Assembly: GCA_024220525.1 (NCBI GenBank)
Contig: JAMYWO010000333.1
Span: 10,635 to 39,757 of the forward strand
DNA from: Cochliopodium minus
Taxonomy: Eukaryota; Discosea; Himatismenida; Cochliopodiidae
Length of the DNA: 29,123 bases
Direction: 5' to 3'
A program made the position numbers and the translations under genes. This document shows positions 10,661-19,811 of the stretch, in pieces (positions within the stretch are counted from its first letter, which is position 1; each line of letters opens with the position of its first letter). The notes beneath the pieces are model-generated. The model was not told the DNA's origin. It saw only the letters and a list, made by a program, of their open reading frames with translations, and did not search any database.

Positions 10661-13600
10661 TTCAACAAGATGTGGATTGAACAAAAAGTTTGACTCGGGG
10701 ACAAAAATATTGGGGGAAATCAAAGAATCTAAAGTACCCTTTTTGATGACTGATTTCTTTCCCAAGGAAGTTCAGAAGAAGATCAAGCGGATCATTCTTG
10801 GTTATGACTTTTCCCTCTTTGTTGATTTAGATGGAGATATTTGGTCTTGGGGTTTTTAAAATTTAATTTTTTTTTTTTTATTTCAAAATAATTTTAATTT
10901 TTCTTCTTATTAAATATATTGAAAAAAAAAATTTTTAATGAATAAATGTTTAATGTTTAATATTTTCTTTAAAAATAATTTTTATATTTAATTTATTTGA
11001 TTTGATTTTTATTTTTTTTTTGAAAATTTTTTAATTTGAATTAATTTAATTTCTTTTAAATTATTTTGAAAAAGGAAATTCTGATAAAGGCCAATGTGGA
11101 AATGGTAAGAAGAAAAATATTAGATTAAAAAAAAAAAATTGTCCAAAATTTACAACTTTATTAGCGGATATAAATTAATTAAAAAATTTTACAACAGTTG
11201 TAAATTTTTGAACATCTCAAAAAAAATAAACAAAAAAATAAACAAAATTAATAAAAAACTATAAAAAATCATAATTAAATAGGAATCTACGCTGTCAGTC
11301 CTTCTCCTTCAAAAATTTTCTCGAATGAAAAAAGAATAGTTAATGTGGGATGTGGTAAACCATACTTAAATATAAAATTAAAATAATATATAAACAAATA
11401 AAAAAAATAAAAAATATGTCAGGATACATGCACAGTTTCATTACAACTGGTAATTCCTCTTCAAAATAAAATCAAAATTTTTAAATTGTTTTAGAGAATG
11501 GTGACTTGTACATGTGGGGGTATTTCAATACAACTTTTTTTGTTTATTTAAAATGAGATTTTATTTTAATTTTATTTTTAAATTTTTGATTTTTGATTCA
11601 TTATTTTATTTTTAAATTTTTACTTATTATTTTTATTAATTTATTAATTTAATATTTTTAAAAATTTATTAATTTTTATTTATTTATTTTCATTATTTTT
11701 ATTTATCATTAATTATTTTATTTTAACATTTTTTATTTTATTAAGGAATAACAACTTTGGGCAACTAGGAACAAATGATTGCAAAAACAGGAATACACCA
11801 ACCTTGATTACAGATATCCCATTGTCCAAATACGAAAAGATAGTGGTTGCTTCATTAGGACATGAGTTTTCCATCCTCTTGTCAAACGAAGGAAAATTGT
11901 ATGGCGCTGGTAAATTAAAAATAAAAAATAAATAAAATAAAATAAATAAAAAAATTTGATAAGTTTGATAAATAAAATAAATTTGATAAATTTGATAAAT
12001 AAAAAAATTCAATAAAAACTATTTAGGAACGAACAAAAGGGCTCAGATTTCAGAAAATAAAATTGTGACCCATTCAGAAAAATTTATAAAACTGGAAAGC
12101 AAAACTTTGGAAGACTTCAAGTTCGTTTATATTTGTTGCGGAAATTACCACACTGGTAAACAAATTATTTTTAATTTTAATTTTAATTTTTTTAATTTAT
12201 TTATTATTTATTATTTATTATTTATTATTTATTATTTATTATTTATTATTTATTATTTATTATTTATTATTNAATAAATAAAATAAATAAAATAAATAAA
12301 ATAAATAAAATAAATAAAATAAATAAAATAAATAAAATAAATAAAATTTTCAAAAAAAATAATAGGTACTAATAAAGATGGCCAAGCAACCAAACAAAAA
12401 GATGTAAAAAATGTGAATCTTTTTCTTCAAATAGAAAGCCCCATTTTGGAAAATATGACAATTACACACCTTTGTTGTGGAAATTATCACGCTAGTAAAA
12501 AACTTCATTTTTATTTCTGAAATTTATTTTTATTTTGATTATTTTTTTTATTTTATTCTGTTTCATTTTGTTGATTTTTTTATTTTTATTTCTATTTTTT
12601 GATTATTTGTTTTGTTTTGTTTTTTTTATTTCAAATTTTTCATTTTTATTTTTGTTTTTTATTTTTATATTTTTTTCAAAAGTCGCTGCTGATAAAGAAG
12701 ACAGAATAGTCACATGGGGAAAATCTCCCAGTAAATAAATTTAAAAAAAAAATTAAATGAAATAAAAATGAACTTTTTTTCTTTTTCTAAAAAATCTTCT
12801 ATTATAGGTACAATTATCAAGTCCATTCTACAGAGAATTTACATTGATGAACCTATGTTCAAATTAAAGGCAATAACATGTGGAGGAAATCAAGACTGGT
12901 AAGTTTAATCAAATTCTAATAAATCAAAAAAAAATTGAAATAAAAAGTAAGATATTAAATAATAAATCCATCAAAAAAATTTCTGACAAGAAAATCAAAA
13001 AAAATTTGAAATAAATTTTTTTTTTGAGTTTTATTTTAAAAAAGTTTAGACAAAAATTTTAATTTTAAATAAACTAAAAATAAATAAAAAATAAATTAAA
13101 AAATTAAAATTTAAAAAAGGCTATTTTATACCAACAAAGAGGACGAAAACGATTTTTTGGTTTTCAGCTCCTCTAGTCTTGCAAAGGGAACTACATTGAA
13201 GAACACTAACCTAAAAAGAACAAATTTCAACAGAACCATAGTGGGAGCCTTAAATTTGTTGACAGATCTTTATTTTCTTTCCGAAGATGGGCAAGTTTTA
13301 GGTCCGAATGATCCCGAAATAGTTACGAAAGTAAAAATTTATTTATTTTGATATTTTTTGATTTTATCATTTATTTTTTCTTATTTATTATTTTTTCATT
13401 TTTTAAATGTTTTTTTTATATTTTATTTTAATTTAATTTTATTTTTAAATTTTTTTTTTCATTTTCAAATTTTTTCTTTTCATTTGGTTTATTTTAATTT
13501 TTAAAAATCCTTTTTTAATTTATTATTTTTTATTAGCTTGACAAACGCATCTCAAGCTTTTCGGGATCAAGCACGATGTTAAAGATCAGCTGGAGTCCCA

Positions 13601-13737
13601 ATGATCACCACCTATTTCCTCATCAGATCCAAAATTACATTTTATTGTTTTTGATGATTTTAAACAGAATGAAAAAAGAGTCAAGGTTACCTCGTCCCAT
13701 CAAATACATCATTATTTCTATGTTGGCAGAATATTAA
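10556..13737 (+). CDS. RCC1-repeat (beta-propeller) protein, first exon missing (13 exons)
   Basis: Exons 10556-10581, 10670-10851, 11075-11104, 11283-11354, 11423-11449, 11495-11519, 11746-11909, 12027-12155, 12366-12494, 12683-12730, 12808-12898, 13120-13330 and 13537-13737 sum to 1,335 nt in one frame and give 444 residues ending in TAA. RCC1 repeats are clear: 'WSWG' followed by an Asn-x-x-x-Gly-Gln-Cys-Gly turn, 'LYMWG' followed by 'FGQLGTN', repeated Cys-Gly-x-x-(Tyr/Met)-His, and 'DRIVTWG'. RCC1 propellers act as GEFs or as ligand-binding platforms; which applies here is unknown. The last two exons form a non-propeller tail with Trp-Ser-Pro-Asn-x-His-His-x-Phe-Pro and 'LPRPIKYII'. An initial exon like 13878-13931 would supply the start, but it falls in the gap at 10438. 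The donor after 10851 (GTTTTT) is weak. The intron after 12155 contains another N. Confidence 0.8.
12185..12345. repeat. Two A/T microsatellites meeting at an N (12272)
   Basis: A seven-base array (ttattta)n runs up to the N at 12272 and a nine-base array (ataaataaa)n runs away from it, all within one intron of the RCC1 gene. The flanking exons join in phase, so this N probably hides an uncertain tract length and does not join unrelated loci. Confidence 0.8.
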
Positions 13738-13877
13738 GTTGAAAAATTTTCAAAATAAAAATGATTGTCAAACTATTTTTTTCATTTCAGATTATTTTGA
13801 AAAACATTCATTTTATATTTTTTATTTTTGTAAAAATTATTTTTTTAAATATAATTTTTATTGAAAATTAAAAAAAA

Positions 13878-14947
13878 ATGGAGAAGACTTTCAATACATT
13901 TGTTCATGGATTCAGCTATCATAGATATTACGTAATATTAGAATTCATCACAATTCTATTGAGGGAAAATCAAGTCATCAAAATAAATAAATTTCTCCTT
14001 TCAAAAATAAAATAATATAATATATTGGGAGGAAATAAATAATATGATTGAGTTTATGTTATTTATTTATAAATTTTGATTAATACAACCAAAATAAGTG
14101 ATTCTTCTTCTCAATAAAATTTATCATATTTTATAATAAAATCAGATCACAGAAGATGGAGATGTATATGGGTAAAATAATTTTTTTTTTTAAAGAAATA
14201 TAAATCCTTTAAAAAAAAAATTTAAAATTTATTTCCAATTAAATTTAATTGGAAACATAAAACATAAAATGAATAATTTTTAGGATTTTCTATAAGCACA
14301 AAGAAAAAGAAAATGATTTTTTGGCTTTCAGCTCATCAGATAGATCAGTAGGAACTCTCTTAAGAAACACAAAGCTCAAAAAAGTTCATTTCAACAAAAA
14401 CATTTTTGGTGTGCTCAACTTGCTTTCGAACATTTTTTTCCTCTCTGATAAAGGTGACATTTCTGGACCAAACAGATTCGAAGAAATGAGACCTGTACTA
14501 TTTTTTTTTTTCATTGTTAATTTTTACATTAATTTTTATTTTTATTTTTGTTTTAGTTTTTTTAATTTTTGTTAATTTTATTTTTATTTTATAATATTTG
14601 AATAATTTAATCTTTTTGATGTTTTTTTAAATTTATTTTTCATATTTTTGTTTTTTAAAACATTTCCATATTTAAATGTTGTTTCAATTTTTAATCTAAA
14701 TAATTTAAATATTTTTATTATTCACTTTTATATTTTTTAGTTAGGGAAAAAAATAGTGAGTTTGTCTGGTTCTTGCTCAATTTTAAAGTTCAACTGGACT
14801 CCCAACGAAAACCATCTTTTTCCAGCGGAAACTCAAAATTTGGTCCTCATCTTCTTGCTCTCAATCAACTTTCTAACAAAAAAGGCTAAATTTAAAATAC
14901 CTCGTCCCATTAGAAATATTATTCTTTCTTTGATTGTCAACACTTAA
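13878..14947 (+). CDS. Short tandem relative of the RCC1 gene, keeping only the first and last exons (4 exons, 165 aa)
   Basis: Exons 13878-13931, 14146-14171, 14284-14494 and 14741-14947 join in frame from an ATG in A-rich context to TAA. Exon 2 (26 nt, Ile-Thr-Glu-Asp-Gly-Asp-Val-Tyr) is the same as in the upstream gene. Exon 3 is 211 nt, exactly the length of the upstream gene's penultimate exon, and aligns with it throughout ('ENDFL.FSSS', 'LNLL...FFLS'). Exon 4 has Trp-Thr-Pro-Asn-x-x-His-x-Phe-Pro and 'IPRPIRNII'. All the middle RCC1 exons are absent, yet the frame is kept. It may be a real shortened gene lacking the propeller, a decaying duplicate, or partly an assembly effect. The start exon is plausible because its phase fits and its sequence leads naturally into the RCC1 strand, but it is not proven. 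Confidence 0.6.
14055..14250 (+). repeat. Segmental duplication, copy 2
   Basis: Matches 10439-10660 almost exactly, including an intron, so the duplication is recent or the two are one locus placed twice. Similarity is lost a few tens of bases before exon 3. Confidence 0.85.
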
Positions 14948-15111
14948 ATTATACAAAAACAATTTTATTAATAAAAAATTTCATTTAAAAAAAATATTTT
15001 TCTCAAAAAAACAATTATAAATAAACCTTTAACTGAAAAAATCATTTCGTTCAAAAAAATATGTTGTTATAAATTAAAAGCAAAAAATTTAATTTTTTCT
15101 TTTCTCCTTTT

Positions 15112-15863
15112 TCAATTTACATGAATCAATTTTCCTTGTCTTATCAGAGGCTCTGCAACAGTTCTCTTTAAAAAATAAGTGGAATCTTTCTTCAAAGCAA
15201 GAAGGCCGTCCTCTGTTTGCAAAGACATGTCGATCAGAGACACCACTTCTATGTTAATGTCAAACGGTGGCTCTTGCATGTCGTTTACCAAGTCTAAATC
15301 CGTAACGTTTGACAATAATTCATTATAACTTTCAAGAAATCTTTTTTCGTGTTCACTCATTTTTTCTTATTTGAAAAAAATTTTTGAAATAATAAAATAA
15401 TTGTTTTTTTAATTAAAAATATACTTTATTTATCTATTTTATTTATCAATTTTTTTAATTTTATTTAATTAATTATAAATTATTTTCAGTTAATTTTAAT
15501 TTTTGAAAAATTTACCTTTAATATCATTCCCCAAATTACCTCTTTCCCATCTCAATCTCTTTATTCTTTGCAATCTCTCATTGAGATAGGCATATATGAT
15601 TCTCTTATTTCTCGAAGCGATGGTGATATTTACCAATTGCGTTGGATCCTCATCCAAATTGATCAAATTAGGATCCATATTGAAGATAGGAAGTTTTTTA
15701 GTTTCTTCTATGATCCTATTGACTTCCAATCTCTATATTATGTCGGTGATAAATATTATTGATATTAAAGGTAAGTAATATTTACATTATATTGATCCAA
15801 ATAGTTTTTATGTCCTGGATTGGATGTGATATACAATTCCTTGAGAAGATTAATAGAGTTCAT
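15112..15863 (-). CDS. PSF1: GINS complex subunit PSF1 (3 exons, 182 aa)
   Basis: Subunit of the GINS tetramer (Sld5-Psf1-Psf2-Psf3), part of the CMG helicase that opens DNA at replication forks in the nucleus. Exons 15786-15863, 15516-15732 and 15112-15365 join in phase and end in TGA, which shows TGA is a stop here. Hallmarks are visible: an N-terminal 'LLKELY', then Arg-Asn-Lys-Arg-x-x-x-Ala-Tyr-Leu-x-x-Arg-Leu-x-Arg-Ile-x-x-Leu-Arg-Trp-Glu, then 'SEHEKRFLESYN', an Asp-Leu-x-x-Asp-Met-x-x-Pro-Pro segment, and the B-domain end 'FLKR...LIRQGKLIHV'. The human protein has 196 residues and matching blocks in the same order. The ATG lies after an A-run, and the first exon of 26 codons was chosen because it fits the PSF1 N terminus and splices in phase. 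Introns are 53 and 150 bp. Confidence 0.93.
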
Positions 15864-16142
15864 TTTTTTTTTTTAATTATTTGGCGGTTAATAATAAATA
15901 TAAAAAAAATTGTTGATGAGCACAAGAAGAAAATTCTATTTTTCATACGATATCATCCCTTCTGGAAGTTACTATTTTTAAAACAAAAAACCTTTGATAG
16001 AAAACGAAGCAACAATATGAATTGTTATGAATTATGGTGTGTTATAGAAAAAAATTTAACGAGAAATTTTTTAATCCATAAATGTTCTTCAAAATTTATG
16101 AAGAGTTTGAAGATTCTCTGTTCATTAAAATCTTTGGGAGCA
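15864..16142. other. Spacer between PSF1 and the Rep-like gene
   Basis: AT-rich spacer upstream of PSF1, presumably carrying its promoter, and downstream of the Rep-like ORF. A plus-strand ORF crosses it but has no recognisable domain and overlaps the PSF1 coding strand. I saw no conserved nonanucleotide stem-loop of viral type by eye. Confidence 0.5.
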
Positions 16143-17510
16143 CTAAAATTGATTTTTTAAAGCCGAAATTCCCTGCTCAAAAATTTGAGTAGATAAGTCA
16201 TCTTGATCTGTAACTCCAAATGGATTGCCTTGGTTTTTCAAGTGTAACACAAGAAAACGATTCAACAATGAGTTGAATTCTTTCGAATCTTTCTGATTTT
16301 TGTAGTGAAATTCAAGTGGATGATTTGATACAACTATTGTTGGAATAATTTCTGATTTATCTTTGATATAAGCACCAGGATTTCGAATAGACATCGTTTT
16401 AGATCCAAGAAATTCGTTCATCCATTGAATCCTTTTTCCTCCAGAAAAATCATCCATTATGCAAAGATCATAGCAACCATTCTTCCATTTTCTATTCAGA
16501 ACTGAATCTTTAAAGATATCATAGACCATCAGTAAATTTCGTAGAGGATTCAGTAATCTTGTTGTTTTACCCAAATTTTGATCACCGTAAATATATAAAT
16601 GTTTTTGTTTTTCTCCACAATTTTGTGGTTTTTTGACATAAAAGTTTAACCAATAAATGATTGCAGCCCATTCAAAACCCCAATCATATCTCATTGGAAT
16701 CATTTGCCAAATGAATCCTTTCTTACTTTTTTCTTCCCTGTAGCTTTGGATCCTGTCTATAAAGTTGTCTAAATTTTTTTGTTGATGGATTGATGTAGAA
16801 ATATGGTCATCTTTTGCAACATCCATTAGATTTGTGATTGAGCCATCCATAATTTTTTCACCAATGATATGAAGCGGTTTTTCTTTCTTTGGTTTGTAGG
16901 AGTCAATAAAATGTTGAGTGTTCCAATTCAAGCCGTGATCTCTAAAGTTTCCTCCTTTTATCACATAGGAGACAATTCTAAATTTATTGTGATTTGCATT
17001 TCCTTGTGCTCCAATTCTCAAATTTCCTTGTTTTTGCAGAATTGAATCAAAATGGTTTGAGTAAATAGTCTTTCTTCTATTAAATTTGAAATAGAGATGT
17101 AATTGATAAAAATTAGGAATCAAATGTTGTTCAATTGATAATGTGAATTCTTTAAAATCATTTGAGTATAGTTCCAAGATTCTCCTAAAAATCATCTCTA
17201 AATCCGCTTGTCCTCTTGTTAAATTAGGAATTGTCAATAATCCATAAGTTATCTTTATTTTATCTCCTACTGCTACATTTTTGCAAGAAGTATCAACTTC
17301 ATTTTCTAATTCTAAATACTGTTTTTCTATCTCTTCATTTTCAACAATAAAATAATCTCCTTCACTCACATAATTCAATTCCTCTTCCTCCTCATTCATA
17401 TTCTCTTCATCAACAATACAATCTCCTTCACTCACATAATTCAATTCCTCATTCCTCGCACTCTCTTCATCAACAAAATGTTCTTCTATCATTGATATTT
17501 TCCTCTTCAT
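16143..17510 (-). CDS. Rep-like replication initiator, endogenous CRESS-DNA-virus-type copy (455 codons, intronless)
   Basis: An old virus-like copy. The ORF looks whole and, unlike most neighbours, has no intron. Residues about 1-75 are acidic with a tandem repeat of about 22 residues ('ELNYVSEGD' occurs twice). Residues about 85-190 resemble the rolling-circle endonuclease region of eukaryotic single-stranded-DNA virus Reps, with 'LTIPN', 'LHLYF' and 'YVIKGG' standing where motifs I, II and III are expected. Residues about 300-430 resemble a superfamily 3 helicase: Walker A 'GDQNLGKTT', Walker B 'CIMDDF', motif C 'VVSNHP' and a trailing Asn-Arg-Phe. In CRESS-DNA viruses Rep nicks the origin and helps unwind circular DNA. 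Among known relatives I would look first at protist-associated families and plasmid-like Reps. No capsid gene, origin loop or terminal repeats were recognised in the flanks. Age is uncertain; an open frame argues for a fairly young insertion or for continued use. Confidence 0.75.
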   Translation of the reverse strand: MKRKISMIEEHFVDEESARNEELNYVSEGDCIVDEENMNEEEEELNYVSEGDYFIVENEEIEKQYLELENEVDTSCKNVAVGDKIKITYGLLTIPNLTRGQADLEMIFRRILELYSNDFKEFTLSIEQHLIPNFYQLHLYFKFNRRKTIYSNHFDSILQKQGNLRIGAQGNANHNKFRIVSYVIKGGNFRDHGLNWNTQHFIDSYKPKKEKPLHIIGEKIMDGSITNLMDVAKDDHISTSIHQQKNLDNFIDRIQSYREEKSKKGFIWQMIPMRYDWGFEWAAIIYWLNFYVKKPQNCGEKQKHLYIYGDQNLGKTTRLLNPLRNLLMVYDIFKDSVLNRKWKNGCYDLCIMDDFSGGKRIQWMNEFLGSKTMSIRNPGAYIKDKSEIIPTIVVSNHPLEFHYKNQKDSKEFNSLLNRFLVLHLKNQGNPFGVTDQDDLSTQIFEQGISALKNQF

Positions 17511-17846
17511 TAAATTTTTTTTTATTTTTAATTATTTTACAAAATATTTAATTAATTATGAACTTAAAATTTCCAAAATAAATTGTTAATATTTTTCTAA
17601 TAATTCTTGGGCATAATGAGCACACAAAAAAACATTAGAATGAAATATAAAGATAAAGTGATTTCAATTACAGTGATCACCATGATTTTAAACTTTATAC
17701 TTGAAATGATCTCTAAATTTGAATCCAAGAAATTTCGAATAATTCAAGATTGTATGAAAAAAAAAAAGAAATTTCAAGATTTTTATAATTTTAATTTAAT
17801 TATAAAGAATCCTGCATAGATATCACAATCATTCTTCTTAAAATGA
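17511..17846. other. Spacer between the Rep-like ORF and the dioxygenase-like gene
   Basis: Upstream of the Rep-like ORF and downstream of the dioxygenase-like stop. It contains a plus-strand ORF of 70 codons (17607-17819) without recognisable features. I see no clear hairpin, terminal repeat or target duplication. Confidence 0.5.
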
Positions 17847-19678
17847 TCACTTCTTGTGAACTTGAATTGGAGAATAAACAGGGTTGGAAGAAACAATCTT
17901 GAAACCATAAGTACTGGTAGGAGGAGCAAGATAAGAAACATTGTTGTTGTTTTCAAGAGGGGAAGACTTTGACTTTGGACTTTCATCGATGTCTATCTTT
18001 TCCGGATCAGCAACACTCTGAATTTTCTTCTCCTTTTCACGCAACTCAGGACCCTTGTTCCCCTTCTTTCCCTTCTTTCCCTTCTTCTGCTTGTCCTTTT
18101 TATCCTTCTTAGATTTTTTCTTGTCATCTTTCTTCTTCTTATCATCCTTTTTATCTTTTTTCTTGTCCTTTTTGTCCTTCTTGTCATCTTTCTTTTCATT
18201 CTTCTTTTCTTTTTTGTCCTTTTTATCTTTTTTGTCCTTTTTATCTTTCTTCTTTTTATCTTTCTTTTTATCATCTTTCTTTTTATCATCCTTTTTCTTT
18301 TTATCATCTTTTTTCTTGTCAAGCTTCTTCTTATCATTCTTTTTCTTGTCTTTCTTTTCATCTTTCTTTTTATCAACCTTCTTCTTTTCCTCATTTTTAA
18401 CATCTTGCTTTTTATCTTGTTTATCTTGCTTTTTCTTGTCACCTTGTTTTTTATCATCCTTCTTCTTTTTGTTTTCTTTTTTGTTTTCTTTCTTGATATT
18501 CTTTCTCTTCTTTTCTTCATCTTTCTTGTTAATATAACCAACCTCGCTTTCTCTTTCGCTTTGGGACTGCAATCTGATTTCTTCAGGAGACAACTCTGCC
18601 AAAACGATGTCGAAAACTCCAAGATAAAAAGAAGAGTGATTGATCTCTTTCTCTATAAGAGAAATGGAGCACTTTTCATCATAGTTCTTGTCCTCTGTAT
18701 TCTTCTCTTCATCTTTGAAAAATAGTTGGGTCACCAATGGCTTGTAATTCTCCGATCTAACAAAAAAGTGGATGTGGGGTGTTCTATAGATCACTAAAAA
18801 AGTTTAAAAAAAAAATTTTGTTAAAAAAATAAGCAAACAAAAATATATAATTCACTATTTCTTTTTGAAAATAATTCATTCTTAATAAAAAAATTACTCT
18901 CTTTGTCTTCATTGTTTATTTTTTCGTCAACATATGGTGGTGGCTTGAATGTCTCGAACTCGTATTCCCCTTCTTCGTTGGTGATAAGCCTTACACGATA
19001 GTTGTAGCTGTGTGATTCACCTATCATATGAAAAAATTAAAAAATAAAAATATTATTAAAAATGATAATCATAAATCTCTGAGATTTCAAATTAAATTTT
19101 CAAAATCAAATATTTTTAGTAAAATAAAAAGAGCCAAAATATAAATAATATATAATTTATGTTTATATTTTGTGAAATTTCTCAGATTTTTTTTTTTTTT
19201 TTTTTTAAATTCACCTTCATTCAATTCTCCCTCGATATGTGTAGATCCTTCCTTCTCATAATAATCAAATTTTCCTTCCATATTGGCTTGCCATACATCC
19301 AAATTGACGAATGGCAATGGCTCGTCTTTGATATTCTTCACAGTTCCTTTTATGATCAATGTTTTTCCATAATCATAAACTGGTGATAATTTTCCTCTAA
19401 ATGGTGCATCTCTAATAATATATTCGTTGATAATACGTTGATAATAAAGAAAAAATAATTATGTTTTAAAATTTATTGTGAAAAAATAAAATGTTATGTG
19501 GCATATAAACCAAATAAATTGATAATACATCATTAATTTGTTGATCAAAATAATTACCTTACATAGTATGGACCAAATGCTTAATTCACAAAGAAAAAAT
19601 TTAAGGATGTAAAAAAAAAATTTTGAAATTATCTATCTTACAATTGGATGGGGTTGCTTCAAGTAATATTGAACTCAT
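17847..19678 (-). CDS. Intradiol ring-cleavage dioxygenase-like protein with Lys/Asp-rich tail (5 exons, 441 aa)
   Basis: Exons 19642-19678, 19558-19579 (22 nt), 19215-19411, 18898-19020 and 17847-18793 join in phase. Residues 1-200 follow the intradiol dioxygenase fold in order: 'GPYYV', Gly-x-Val-x-x-x-x-x-x-Pro, 'LDVWQAN.EGKF', 'GEYEFETFKPPPY', 'YRTPHIHFFV', 'LVTQLFF' and 'FDIVLAE'. Known members open catechol or protocatechuate rings using Fe(III) held by two Tyr and two His. Here both His (HIH) and the Tyr of 'PPPY' are present. The position of the first Tyr, after Trp-x-Ala-Asn-x-x-Gly-x, is Phe, with a Tyr pair two residues later. Activity is therefore uncertain. From about residue 215 to 375 the protein is almost purely Lys and Asp with some Glu, then ends in about 65 residues of mixed composition. 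No signal peptide is evident. Intradiol enzymes are mostly bacterial and fungal, so transfer is possible. Confidence 0.85.
18046..18510 (-). repeat. Lys/Asp-rich low-complexity coding tract (KKDKK type)
   Basis: About 150 codons of AAA/AAG mixed with GAT/GAC in the last exon of the dioxygenase-like gene, with short units such as KKDDKKK and KDKKDKK. Such repeats expand easily by slippage. Both other frames are also open here, which is a by-product of composition. Confidence 0.9.
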
Positions 19679-19811
19679 TTTTTTTTTTTATTTTTTTATT
19701 TTTTTATTTTTTAATTTTATTTTAAATTTTTTTTTTAATTTCACCTAAATTTTAATTTTAGTTTTATAATAAAAAATAGAAATTGAAACGGGTTAGGTTT
19801 GAAAGTAAATT

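Noticed and set aside
15759-16160. 133-codon plus-strand ORF
   Set aside because: It overlaps PSF1 exon 1 and the end of the Rep-like ORF on the opposite strand and has no recognisable domain.
15864-17846. Origin stem-loop or terminal repeats bounding the Rep-like copy
   Set aside because: No nonanucleotide loop or matching ends could be recognised by eye in either flank, so element limits beyond the ORF are not claimed.
18055-18622. Long Phe/Ser-rich plus-strand ORF and Arg/Lys-rich alternate-frame ORF
   Set aside because: These are shadows of the Lys/Asp repeat in the dioxygenase-like last exon; composition alone keeps all frames open.
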